The notes: generated by a model not told the origin, from the letters alone. A stretch of DNA of 16,314 nucleotides from an uncultured Lachnospiraceae bacterium (GCA_947178085.1 CAMWWS010000017.1:1-16314), one strand, 5' to 3'. Shown: positions 1-6,675, counted from the first letter of the stretch. Program-made: numbers and translations.

Positions 1-499
1 CCATACGTCCGTCCTTATCCAGATCCCTGAAGCCTATGGCGGCAATATTGCTTTTCGGCTGTTTCATCTGTCCAAGCACACGGTTATTTGTCTCAAGCTG
101 GTCGGTCTTATAGATAATTTTCCCATCCGCCTCTGCCAAAAATAACGCCAGCCGGTTATATTTTTCATCAAAAGCAGGGATAAGAAATACCTCTTCTTCC
201 CCATATCCGTATATTTCTATCGGAAAAACCTGATCTTCCACAATCTCATATCCGTTCTCGGAAATATCAGTCCTGTATTCGATAGAATCCAGACATTTCC
301 GGTATTCCTGATATAAAGCAAACACATTCTCCCCTTCACCGGTCTTAATCTCCTGCGTTTCAGCCGCAGTAACAGTCAGAAAGGCGTCATCACCGCCGAT
401 TTCAGAAAGTGGCGAAAGGCATAAAATTATTACCGACGTAAAAACGGCTATAGTTTTCTTCATGACCTTTATGTATTTAAAAGATTTTACGGATTTCAA
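1..499 (-). CDS. Secreted protein of unknown function, 5' part only (runs off the left edge)
   Basis: The reading frame is open from a TTG at 499 to the window edge, giving 166 codons of an incomplete protein. I prefer this TTG because a GGAGG at 507-511 lies 7 bases before it; the in-frame ATG at 463 (M13) has only a weak AAGG two bases away. The N-terminus has a basic stretch (KSVKSFKYIKVMKK) followed by a hydrophobic segment (IAVFTSVIILCLSPL), a signal peptide or membrane anchor. The mature part is acidic and contains AETQEIKTGEGENVFALYQEY and later GFRDLDKDGRM, ending at the edge. DxDxDG is an EF-hand-like or FG-GAP-like calcium loop that is common in secreted Lachnospiraceae proteins reporting 'D-DGDG-EL' motifs. 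Function is unknown. The gene has its own promoter at 549-577 and is separated by 145 bases from the kinase gene before it. Confidence 0.72.
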   Translation of the reverse strand, partial: MKSVKSFKYIKVMKKTIAVFTSVIILCLSPLSEIGGDDAFLTVTAAETQEIKTGEGENVFALYQEYRKCLDSIEYRTDISENGYEIVEDQVFPIEIYGYGEEEVFLIPAFDEKYNRLALFLAEADGKIIYKTDQLETNNRVLGQMKQPKSNIAAIGFRDLDKDGRM

Positions 500-548
500 T
501 TTTCCGCCTCCAAATCCTGTTAAGCTTTTGTTTACGATATTTATTTTG

Positions 549-577
549 ATTATACATAAAAAAGTGCTAAACCGCAA
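549..577 (-). promoter_or_regulatory. Candidate sigma-A promoter of the left-edge secreted protein gene
   Basis: On the minus strand TTGCGG (572-577) is followed after exactly 17 bases by a consensus TATAAT (549-554), about 50 bases before the TTG start. The -10 box is perfect; the -35 box matches 3 to 4 of 6 positions. It suggests the gene is transcribed apart from the kinase module upstream. The small GC-rich palindrome CCGC-AAG-GCGG at 572-582 overlaps the -35 and may be a weak end of the kinase transcript. Confidence 0.55.
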
Positions 578-644
578 GGCGGCATAATTTCAATTCTTAT
601 GCAGGCAGTTTCCGCCGGATATCATAATTATTCTGCCAATTAAT

Positions 645-1454
645 TTATCCAAATAAATATTGGTATTTCCTCCGCTTAAGTCTGAGCAGTTCACTGACTC
701 TTTCTTTTATGTCCGGAGAGTATTCCTGCTCATTCTTCAGAATCTTTTCCACATCTGCATTTGTAAACCCGAATTTCAAATGCTGCCCAAACAGCTTTTC
801 CGCTATGTCCAACTGTTCATCAAAATCCCTGCAAAATGTTTTTGCCTTTGGCTTTTCGTATAGTCTGTCCAGAGGTATGTCCATTGGATAATCCATTGTC
901 GTATCTGCCAACAGCGATGCGCCATGGTCAAAGAACGGGCAATAATGATACTTCCCGAATTCATCCATAAGTACCGCTATATTATGAGTATGCCTGTCTT
1001 CATTTAAAAAAAAGGCATCTATTGTCAAAAGAATACTTATATATCTTCCAAACTCTTGCAATCCTGTTATCTTTTCTACCTGTTCCACCAAAAACAGTTC
1101 CCGGTTTTCTATATCATGAATTCTAAAAACACTTTGATAAAGGCTTTCTCCGAAATGCTGCCAGAACAGTCTCTCCAATGTTATCATCTGCCAGTTTGGC
1201 GGTAAGAAATTATTACTTTGACAGCCCTGATATATTGTCTCATTATACTTAATTCTAACAGTGTCATACATAAGAAACCCTTCTGTGCTTAGCGTGGAAA
1301 ATCCCAAAAGATGAGAAACCACATACTCTGCAAGCCCCTCATAGCCTGTGTAATCCGCCTTATACCACTTTCCTTCGTTGTACCATTTCAGTTGATTTCC
1401 TTTAGAAGACTGCCTGTTTTCCTGACGAATATCCTGCTCAAATAATGTTACCAT
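645..1454 (-). CDS. HipA-like serine/threonine kinase (HipT/CtkA-type toxin)
   Basis: This 269-residue protein carries the C-terminal kinase signature of the HipA family. NEDRHTHN (151-158) fits the catalytic loop, with D153 as catalytic aspartate and N158 as metal ligand, and PFFDHG (173-178) supplies the DFG-like D176. K32 in WYKADY is the likely ATP lysine and SSKG (16-19) may be the phosphate-binding loop; GYEGLAEYVVSHLL (37-50) fits the following helix. It is much shorter than E. coli HipA (about 440 residues) and lacks that protein's N-terminal subdomain, as in split HipBST systems and CtkA-like kinases. Characterised relatives phosphorylate aminoacyl-tRNA synthetases and stop growth; the target here is unknown. 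It overlaps the 3' end of the HTH gene by 7 bases (ATGGTAA), with AGGAG 6-7 bases upstream, so translation is probably coupled. Family assignment is firm, toxicity is inferred. Confidence 0.82.
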   Translation of the reverse strand: MVTLFEQDIRQENRQSSKGNQLKWYNEGKWYKADYTGYEGLAEYVVSHLLGFSTLSTEGFLMYDTVRIKYNETIYQGCQSNNFLPPNWQMITLERLFWQHFGESLYQSVFRIHDIENRELFLVEQVEKITGLQEFGRYISILLTIDAFFLNEDRHTHNIAVLMDEFGKYHYCPFFDHGASLLADTTMDYPMDIPLDRLYEKPKAKTFCRDFDEQLDIAEKLFGQHLKFGFTNADVEKILKNEQEYSPDIKERVSELLRLKRRKYQYLFG

Positions 1455-2005
1455 TGCTTTCTCCTCTCCACCTTAAGCCAGAAATCGTCATCAGCCATTC
1501 TTCCCTGTGTCTTTTCAATAATCATAAGCGGGTCATAAAAAGGCAAATCCAATTCTTCCAGCATAAGTTTCATCTTATCCCGGCTTCTTGGAAAACAGCG
1601 TGATTCCAAAAATGCTTCGTATTGCTCATAGGTAGGACTTTCTATTTTACCAAATGCACGACGCATGACATCCTGTGTAAAATTATAAATTATCACTTTT
1701 CTCTGTTGCGGCGAGACATCGATAATCGTGTATGTTTCCTCACCCCGCCCATACCAAAGCCTAAGCGGCCCTCTCCATTCAGGCACCTGAAAACGCTCCA
1801 CGCAATCCATGTCCTCTCTTATTAATCTGCACAGGGTTACGATTTCACCTTTAATCGGAGTTTTTTGTATTTCCCATCGCTCTATGGTTTTTACTGATAC
1901 GTTAACAAAAGACGCAAATTCAGCCTGTGTCAGTCCAAGACTTTTTCTAAGAATCTTTATTTCGTCACCGCTGATTGAATTTGCAAATACATATTTATTC
2001 TCCAT
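1448..2005 (-). CDS. XRE helix-turn-helix protein fused to a HipA N-subdomain-like (HipS-like) domain; candidate antitoxin
   Basis: The 185-residue product has two parts. Residues about 12-68 form an XRE-type HTH (ISGDEIKILRKSLGLTQAEF, then VSVKTIERWE as recognition helix). Residues about 83-183 begin with beta-strand-like LWYGRGEETYTIIDVSP and VIIYNFT. They continue with ESRCFPRSRDKMKLMLEEL, YDPLMIIEKTQGRM and ADDDFWLKV, a pattern I associate with the short N-terminal (HipS-like) region that precedes short HipA kinases in Firmicutes. So HipB-like DNA binding and HipS-like kinase control appear to be fused in one polypeptide. It lies immediately before the kinase gene and overlaps it by 7 bases, fitting antitoxin-first order and autoregulation through the palindrome at 2088-2106. 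The ATG at 2005 has AGAGGAA 6-8 bases upstream. The HTH call is strong; HipS-like rests on motif resemblance and could be settled by structure comparison. Confidence 0.75.
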   Translation of the reverse strand: MENKYVFANSISGDEIKILRKSLGLTQAEFASFVNVSVKTIERWEIQKTPIKGEIVTLCRLIREDMDCVERFQVPEWRGPLRLWYGRGEETYTIIDVSPQQRKVIIYNFTQDVMRRAFGKIESPTYEQYEAFLESRCFPRSRDKMKLMLEELDLPFYDPLMIIEKTQGRMADDDFWLKVERRKQW

Positions 2006-2087
2006 AGTAATGTTCCTCTTTCCGGCTATCCTATTTAATAATCTGCATCAGATACTTTTAAAGATATAATAAGTCTATCCTCAAATT

Positions 2088-2106
2088 ATGCATTTCATAA
2101 ATGCAT
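2088..2106. promoter_or_regulatory. Perfect palindrome, candidate operator of the HTH/kinase module
   Basis: ATGCATTT and its exact reverse complement AAATGCAT flank a 3-base spacer (CAT), giving a 19-base palindrome. ATGCATTT recurs as a direct repeat at 2101-2108, 13 bases from the first copy. The site lies 83 bases before the HTH start and just downstream of the best candidate -10 box (2114-2119). That is where an XRE/HipB-type repressor would block transcription. The palindrome is seen directly; binding is inferred. Confidence 0.5.
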
Positions 2107-2113
2107 TTACTAT

Positions 2114-2143
2114 AATATAAAAATAACATATAAAAACCCTCAA
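2114..2143 (-). promoter_or_regulatory. Weak candidate promoter of the HTH/kinase module
   Basis: On the minus strand TTGAGG (2138-2143) is followed after 18 bases by TATATT (2114-2119). The -35 box lies inside the 3' arm of the terminator of the preceding pump gene. The region is very AT-rich, so other -10 choices such as TATTAT at 2112-2117 cannot be excluded. Confidence 0.33.
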
Positions 2144-2188
2144 ATCAAGTAGTTATTAATATGTTATACTACTCATTTTGAGGGTTTT
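2133..2188 (-). terminator. Rho-independent terminator after the MFS pump gene
   Basis: The 20-base arms at 2133-2152 and 2169-2188 pair at 17 of 20 positions. The outer 12 bases pair perfectly (AAAACCCTCAAA against TTTGAGGGTTTT) around an AT-rich centre. On the minus strand the hairpin starts 8 bases after the pump stop codon and ends in TTTTTATAT, as expected of an intrinsic terminator. The 16-base loop is longer than usual. Confidence 0.65.
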
Positions 2189-2195
2189 GGGGTTA

Positions 2196-3434
2196 TTATG
2201 ATAAAGTTTTTTCCAACTCAGCAAAAAATTTTTTGGAACGCATAGATATGTACATTGCGGCTACGGCTGCAGCGAACATAACCACATATGGTTTATCGGC
2301 AAAAATATCGAATAATATTCCGTATGCTGCCTGCCCAATCGGTTGGGAACAACTTGAAACAGCGATGATAACCGCCATTATTTTTCCCAGCAGATGCGCT
2401 GGAGTATTCCGTTGAATTGCTGTCAGCGTTGAGACACTGAACATTGTAGAAGCGCACATTGCTCCGAAACTTGCTCCTGTTATCATTATATATCCTACGC
2501 TTTGAGGTATTGCCCCAAATATTGAAATGCCCATTATAAAAGCTGCAAGAGAACAGGCCGCAAGGTTTAAATATCCGTTTTTAATTTTCAATTTTTCCGA
2601 AGCTGCACCCGCAAGAATTCCTCCTGCAAGACCTCCAAGTCCCATTGCACCCTGTACAATGCCCAAGGCGGCATCCGACATTTCCAGCACTTGAACAATC
2701 ATTATAGGAATACCGACAATCATTGCTGCCGATAAAACTAAATTAAACAACGCAATAATTCCCAAAACCGAAAGAAAAATCGGTCTTTTGTTTTTTACAA
2801 AATCAATACTCTCTGTAAGGTCAGCTGCCACTATACTAAAAACACTTTTTTCATAAGGATTTTTTGTATAAGGAATATGAATAAAAATCTCCATTATAGC
2901 CGAAAAGATAAAACACACTGCACTAATAAGCATTATAGGCCTTATTCCAAAAGCGCCAAAAAGAATACCGCCTATAATAGGACCTGCCAGACCGGCAAGA
3001 GTACCGATGGAATTTATAACCGCATTACCGAGCATAAGCGTTTCCTCCTCTGTAAGCAACGGAATGCTCGCCTGAACAGTAGGCTGATATATTCCCGATA
3101 TGCCGTATAAAATCATAAGCACAGCAATCATAAGCGGAACCAACGATAATTTCCCTAAAGCAAAGCCAAATGCCATTATAACTGCGGCCGTGGAAAAATC
3201 CAATATCACCATAATGTCACGCTTATTTTTACGGTCTGCAATTACTCCGCCCAGAAATGAAAAGATTACCATCGGGATAAAGGAACACGCTGTCACCGCT
3301 CCGAAAAGAGCGGAAGATTCAGTTTCCCTCAGTAGATAAAGCGGCAGTGCAAAGCGCAGGATAGCGTTGCCAAAAAGCGAGATGATCTGACCGATGACCA
3401 CCATTGTAAAATCACGTTTAAAAAGTTTTTTCAT
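2196..3434 (-). CDS. MFS efflux transporter (MFS_3/EntS-MefA-like drug exporter)
   Basis: The protein has 412 residues, the normal length for a 12-helix major facilitator. The first helix follows MKKLFKRDFTMVVIGQII. The loop after helix 2 contains GGVIADRKNKRDIM (about 62-75), a good match to MFS motif A (GxxxDRxGRR). YGISGIYQPTVQASIPLL and the 'N-I-S-G-LAG-PIIGG-L' stretch (about 143-163) resemble proton-driven exporters of the MefA/EntS group. The substrate cannot be read from sequence; macrolides, other drugs or small metabolites are all possible. It lies 88 bases downstream of tetR in the same direction, with a TetR-type palindrome overlapping its putative -10 region at 3457-3462 and AGGA about 8-9 bases before the ATG. 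Induction when a ligand releases the repressor is the natural reading. Confidence 0.88.
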   Translation of the reverse strand: MKKLFKRDFTMVVIGQIISLFGNAILRFALPLYLLRETESSALFGAVTACSFIPMVIFSFLGGVIADRKNKRDIMVILDFSTAAVIMAFGFALGKLSLVPLMIAVLMILYGISGIYQPTVQASIPLLTEEETLMLGNAVINSIGTLAGLAGPIIGGILFGAFGIRPIMLISAVCFIFSAIMEIFIHIPYTKNPYEKSVFSIVAADLTESIDFVKNKRPIFLSVLGIIALFNLVLSAAMIVGIPIMIVQVLEMSDAALGIVQGAMGLGGLAGGILAGAASEKLKIKNGYLNLAACSLAAFIMGISIFGAIPQSVGYIMITGASFGAMCASTMFSVSTLTAIQRNTPAHLLGKIMAVIIAVSSCSQPIGQAAYGILFDIFADKPYVVMFAAAVAAMYISMRSKKFFAELEKTLS

Positions 3435-3459
3435 ATAAATTTTCCTATCCTTTCTTATA

Positions 3460-3476
3460 ATACCGACCGTCGGTAT
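3460..3476. promoter_or_regulatory. TetR-type operator before the MFS pump gene
   Basis: A perfect palindrome: ATACCGAC and GTCGGTAT flank one central base. On the minus strand it touches the putative -10 box TATTAT (3457-3462), 26 bases before the pump ATG. The half-site core GGTAT/ATACC is shared with the palindrome at tetR (4193-4209). A regulator bound here would block a pump promoter distinct from the tetR promoter. No good -35 box is visible. Confidence 0.6.
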
Positions 3477-3491
3477 GTATAAATGTAATTT

Positions 3492-3517
3492 TTTTCTGCC
3501 CTGTTAAGGGCAGAAAA
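3492..3517. repeat. Hairpin between tetR and the MFS gene
   Basis: Perfect 10-base arms (TTTTCTGCCC and GGGCAGAAAA) enclose a 6-base loop, 6 bases after the tetR stop codon. In the minus-strand transcript the hairpin is followed by an A-run rather than a U-run. It is therefore not a standard intrinsic terminator in the direction of the genes. It may slow or protect the transcript, or end transcription partially. Confidence 0.5.
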
Positions 3518-3522
3518 GCCTT

Positions 3523-4176
3523 TTACTTATTTTGTTGATACAATCCGGCAAGTGAACGAAAACGCTCAAATATACTTTCATCAATAATGTCCAGCCCGAA
3601 AGCCCTCAGCATTTTATCGTATACTATGCATTTCCTATATATATCTTCGGGACTATCATCAAAAATCATCGGATTAAGCCAAATATTACCAACCAGCATT
3701 ATAAGCTCAGCAAGTTCGTCGGGGTATTCTGTCTGAATCGAGCCGTCTTCTATGCCTTGCTTTATAATAGGGAGTACATATTCCGGCGTTGTATAATCTA
3801 TAGTTCCTTTTAATATGCTGAATACTAATGCAGGACTTTCTCCTAAATTCGGCGCAGCAGCAAAAATATTATCATGGACAGAACGGTTTATAGAATCAGT
3901 CATGAGCTTTTTCAACTTTTCCTTACCCGTCATATCGATGCGGTTTTTTATATTTGCAAGCAGCTTATTAGATTCCTCTGACATTCGGTTTATTACTGCA
4001 ACCAGGATTTCTTCTTTAGACTTAAAATGATGGTAAATCGCACCTTTGCTAAGACCGCCAAGATTATTTATTATATCCTGAATTGAAGCATGCTCATAAC
4101 CCTTATTAATAAAAAGTTTTGCAGCAGTCTCGAGTATAAGGTTCACCGTCTCTTCCGGATATTTATTTCGTGCCAA
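3523..4176 (-). CDS. TetR/AcrR-family transcriptional repressor
   Basis: The N-terminal HTH is clear: ILETAAKLFINKGYEHASIQDI, then GLSKGAIYHHFKSKEEIL, the classical TetR recognition-helix signature. The rest (to 217 residues) is the variable ligand-binding and dimerisation domain. I set the start at TTG 4176 rather than the upstream ATG at 4191. The GGAGG (4185-4189) overlaps that ATG and stands 8 bases before the TTG, and the resulting MARNKYPEETVNLILETAAKLF is the usual TetR beginning. The -35/-10 boxes at 4214-4242 and the operator at 4193-4209 lie directly upstream, so autorepression is well supported. With the pump gene downstream and a second palindrome before it, this looks like a local, ligand-responsive efflux regulator. 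The ligand is unknown. Confidence 0.9.
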   Translation of the reverse strand: MARNKYPEETVNLILETAAKLFINKGYEHASIQDIINNLGGLSKGAIYHHFKSKEEILVAVINRMSEESNKLLANIKNRIDMTGKEKLKKLMTDSINRSVHDNIFAAAPNLGESPALVFSILKGTIDYTTPEYVLPIIKQGIEDGSIQTEYPDELAELIMLVGNIWLNPMIFDDSPEDIYRKCIVYDKMLRAFGLDIIDESIFERFRSLAGLYQQNK

Positions 4177-4192
4177 AATATTTACCTCCATT

Positions 4193-4209
4193 ACATACCA
4201 ACGGTATGT
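4193..4209. promoter_or_regulatory. TetR-type operator before tetR (autoregulation)
   Basis: ACATACC and GGTATGT form perfect 7-base arms around AAC. The site begins four bases after the -10 box of the tetR promoter and ends three bases before the ribosome-binding site, so it covers the likely transcription start. A bound repressor would block its own promoter. Confidence 0.7.
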
Positions 4210-4213
4210 TTAT

Positions 4214-4242
4214 TTTATATAACAAGATAACTCCTTTGTCAA
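4214..4242 (-). promoter_or_regulatory. Near-consensus sigma-A promoter of tetR
   Basis: On the minus strand a perfect TTGACA (4237-4242) is followed after exactly 17 bases by TATAAA (4214-4219). This is the best promoter in the window. It lies between the stop of the SH3-like secreted protein gene (4290) and tetR, with the operator immediately downstream. Confidence 0.85.
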
Positions 4243-4289
4243 GCGCTGTATTACTAATTTTCCGTCTGAAATATTTCTTGCCCAAATCC

Positions 4290-5135
4290 TTATTTCCGCT
4301 TTTTTAACATGATAAGCAATGCTATGGTAACCAACACGACAGCCGCCACCAGCACAATCACAACCACGATGGTTCTACGATTTGTCTGTGGCTTAATCCT
4401 TACCGTATTCAGATTCTCCGCAGCCTGAATTTCTTCGCTTTGAATTTCTTCGTTTTGGATTTCATCCTTGATTTCCCCATCATCTTCTATTCCATGCTGC
4501 GGCGCACCGTTAGGATATAGTTCCTCATATTCCGCTGTCGGATCATCCAGACATATCCATACACCTCTGTAACCATAAAAATATCCGACATATCCCCAAC
4601 TACGTCCTTCTTCATCTGTATAGACAGAACTATAATCAGGCATATGCTCCCAATCCTGCATATTTATGCTACCGCCATCAGCCGAACCTGGATATTTCCA
4701 ATAATTAATTGTATCATCTTTATAGCTTTCGTCCATGCGTCCACTCTGCTCTTCTATCCGGCTTCTATGCTCCTCCATAAACGAAATCGAATCATAGACC
4801 ACCTTCATGTATTCCATCGGCATCCATCCGCTCTTCTCTTCCCACTCGGAAGGAAATCCCCACACAATTCCCTGCTCATCCTCATAAGTAAAACTAATCC
4901 ATACCTGATAACCGTTTTCCCAAGTTGCTACTTCCTTAGCCGACTCGGGGCTTTCATATAAAATAACCTTGCCGTCCGGTCCATCAGCAATGAACTGCCT
5001 GCCTACATGTGTACAGTCAGACCTGTGCTTTTCATAAAAATCATCCTGCGGCTCCCAAATTACGTCCGCACGTACCGATATCGTACATAACAAAAAACAG
5101 GTCATCATTCCCAATAAACAAATTAATTTTTTCAT
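4290..5135 (-). CDS. Secreted, C-terminally membrane-anchored SH3-like protein of unknown function
   Basis: The 281-residue protein has a signal peptide (1-23; MKK, hydrophobic core, then VRADVIWEP). It ends in one membrane helix (about 254-277) followed by KKRK, so it should sit outside the cell anchored at its C-terminus. The outer part begins DVIWEPQDDFYEKHRSDCTHV. Its segment GKVILYESPESAKEVATW to EEKSGWMPMEYMKVVYD (about 55-115) resembles a bacterial SH3 domain, and a second Trp/Gly/Tyr-rich unit lies at about 172-205. An acidic stalk with EIQxEE repeats (221-237) joins it to the membrane helix. I recall DVIWEP-type proteins from Lachnospiraceae but know no function. It follows the small membrane protein gene by 10 bases with GAGGAGG as ribosome-binding site, so it belongs to the same transcript. 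Confidence 0.72.
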   Translation of the reverse strand: MKKLICLLGMMTCFLLCTISVRADVIWEPQDDFYEKHRSDCTHVGRQFIADGPDGKVILYESPESAKEVATWENGYQVWISFTYEDEQGIVWGFPSEWEEKSGWMPMEYMKVVYDSISFMEEHRSRIEEQSGRMDESYKDDTINYWKYPGSADGGSINMQDWEHMPDYSSVYTDEEGRSWGYVGYFYGYRGVWICLDDPTAEYEELYPNGAPQHGIEDDGEIKDEIQNEEIQSEEIQAAENLNTVRIKPQTNRRTIVVVIVLVAAVVLVTIALLIMLKKRK

Positions 5136-5145
5136 AAGCTCCTCC

Positions 5146-5544
5146 TCATTTTAAGATATCTCTTACTGTCATCAAAATAATTCCGCACAACCATGAGCAA
5201 ATATTCGCAACACCCGACAATATAAAAGGATTGCGTATCTCCCATTGTTTCTCCTTAGCAAATATATGGTAAATCCATGCCTCCACTACCACCACAGCTA
5301 CCTCTGTCAAAAGCTGCACTATCATCGCAGACACATTTCCCAGATACAGACCTGCAATCCAACATATTAAAACAGCAGGCGGATTTGTCAACACATTGAC
5401 AAGAACCACCAGAAAAACGCCTTGCTTCTTATGTATGAACGACATAGAGCGACTTATCCGCAAGAACAGCCATATCACTACAAGCTCTATGGCAATAGTC
5501 AACGTTAATGAAATTAAAAACATCTCAAGCAGATATTTTATCAC
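5146..5544 (-). CDS. Small polytopic membrane protein of unknown function
   Basis: The 132-residue product is almost entirely hydrophobic, with about four membrane helices. These are at MFLISLTLTIAIELVVIWLF, GVFLVVLVNVLTNPPAVLICW, a central NVSAMIVQLLTEVAVVVVEAW, and a C-terminal SGVANICSWLCGIILM. Conserved-looking NVLTNPP and VVVEAWIYHI stretches suggest a real family, but I cannot name it. I chose the GTG at 5544: GGAGG (5550-5554) stands 5 bases before it, while the in-frame ATG at 5562 lies upstream of that site. The gene therefore begins 20 bases inside the 3' end of the MFS-like gene, which indicates translational coupling. The secreted SH3-like protein gene follows 10 bases later. The three probably act together at the membrane. 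Confidence 0.72.
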   Translation of the reverse strand: MIKYLLEMFLISLTLTIAIELVVIWLFLRISRSMSFIHKKQGVFLVVLVNVLTNPPAVLICWIAGLYLGNVSAMIVQLLTEVAVVVVEAWIYHIFAKEKQWEIRNPFILSGVANICSWLCGIILMTVRDILK

Positions 5545-6643
5545 CGCATCCTCCTTTTCCAAAGGCTGAGGAAATCAGAAGCAGCGAAAGTATACTGCCT
5601 ACGCAGCCGATAATGTTTCCGCCTATTGCGATTTCAATTCCCATATACTTTGGAAGAAATCCCAAAAACAACGCAAATGTTAAAATTCCGAACGCAAATC
5701 CCGGCATCCGTGTGAATGTACATATCACCCAATATAGCGTAATCGGCATGGTCATGTTAAACAGAAAAAGCGCCGCCAAACCAACCGGCATAATGGAAGA
5801 GAATAAATAGCATACTGCCGCCAGCATCAAAGAAACTGCTGCAGTCTTATATAAACCGTACCGTGCTGCCAAAAAACCGCCGGCCGTTTTCCCACATGCC
5901 AAAGCAAGTACCGCAAGCGTCCCTGCCAATATTCCTGTTTTCCATGAAAATCCGACTGACATACCGATATACGAGCGCAAAACTACAACAATCAAACAGA
6001 TTGCCGCAATTCCATATCCACTTCCTGCAATGGCAGCGTCCGAACTTGCAGTCAAGTCTGCAACAATATCTTTTTCATCTGTAACTGTCTCTACAACTAT
6101 ATACTCTTCATCTATAACCGTCTTACGTCCACGCCGCAACGCAAACCATGACAAAATCACACACAGCAGCATACCTATACTTGTCCACAGTATTTTGTCA
6201 TCTACCATGCCCTCATTGGCAAGCAACGTTCCCAAATACAATCCTATTGCTCCCGGCGCCACAAATATACCAAGTCTTACAATCAGTTTGTTATTTATTT
6301 TGCTCTTTTCTGCTCCAGAGTTGTCGTGGATTGTTCCCACGCCGCCGCCTATATGAAAAAGCGCATTCCCGATTCCTAATATAACCGGATTTGTATAAGC
6401 TCCCACAACAGTGCATATCACGCCGATAGCGGCAGTAAGAAAGCCAAAGTCTAACTTTTGCTTTTTATCTCTTGCATTCAATGCATCCAACAACACACCG
6501 AATGGCATCTGTAGTGCAAACGCACAAAAATTGTAAATGAGTATCGAAAAATAGCCATCTTCATTTGGAATATATTTTCCAAACATTGCTATGGCGCACA
6601 TACCGTCAACTAATAAATGCCATACGGAATACAATGCAGTCAT
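5525..6643 (-). CDS. MFS-like integral membrane protein of unknown substrate
   Basis: The 372-residue protein has about 11-12 membrane helices in two halves, joined by a charged loop (about 168-205, RRGRKTVIDEEYIVVE to ASSDAAIAGS). It looks like a divergent major facilitator. FALQMPFGVLLDALNARDKKQK (about 42-63) sits where motif A is expected but lacks the canonical GxxxDRxGRR. GNALFHIGGGVGTIHD and FVAPGAIGLYLGTLLA are striking conserved-looking stretches in the first half. Transport is plausible, but a non-transport sensor or scaffold role is possible. The ATG has GAGGG 8 bases upstream. It starts 32 bases after the helicase gene and overlaps the small membrane protein gene, so it heads the envelope module. 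Confidence 0.72.
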   Translation of the reverse strand: MTALYSVWHLLVDGMCAIAMFGKYIPNEDGYFSILIYNFCAFALQMPFGVLLDALNARDKKQKLDFGFLTAAIGVICTVVGAYTNPVILGIGNALFHIGGGVGTIHDNSGAEKSKINNKLIVRLGIFVAPGAIGLYLGTLLANEGMVDDKILWTSIGMLLCVILSWFALRRGRKTVIDEEYIVVETVTDEKDIVADLTASSDAAIAGSGYGIAAICLIVVVLRSYIGMSVGFSWKTGILAGTLAVLALACGKTAGGFLAARYGLYKTAAVSLMLAAVCYLFSSIMPVGLAALFLFNMTMPITLYWVICTFTRMPGFAFGILTFALFLGFLPKYMGIEIAIGGNIIGCVGSILSLLLISSAFGKGGCGDKISA

Positions 6644-6675
6644 TCGTGATTCCCTCTTTTCTATTTTTCACACTT

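Noticed and set aside
500..644. Intrinsic terminator after the kinase gene
   Set aside because: The only stems are a 4-base CCGC/GCGG hairpin and a GGCAG/CTGCC pair with a long loop, which are too weak to call.
2133..2188. Inverted repeat as a miniature transposable element
   Set aside because: It lies 8 bases after a stop codon, pairs around a short loop and ends in a T-run on the gene strand, so a terminator explains it. There are no target-site duplications.
4177..4191. ATG at 4191 as start of tetR
   Set aside because: The GGAGG ribosome-binding site overlaps this ATG and is placed correctly for the TTG at 4176, which also yields the usual TetR N-terminus.
4210..4289. Terminator between the envelope module and tetR
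   Set aside because: No stable hairpin with a U-run is visible; only the tetR promoter and a short GAAATATTTC palindrome are present.
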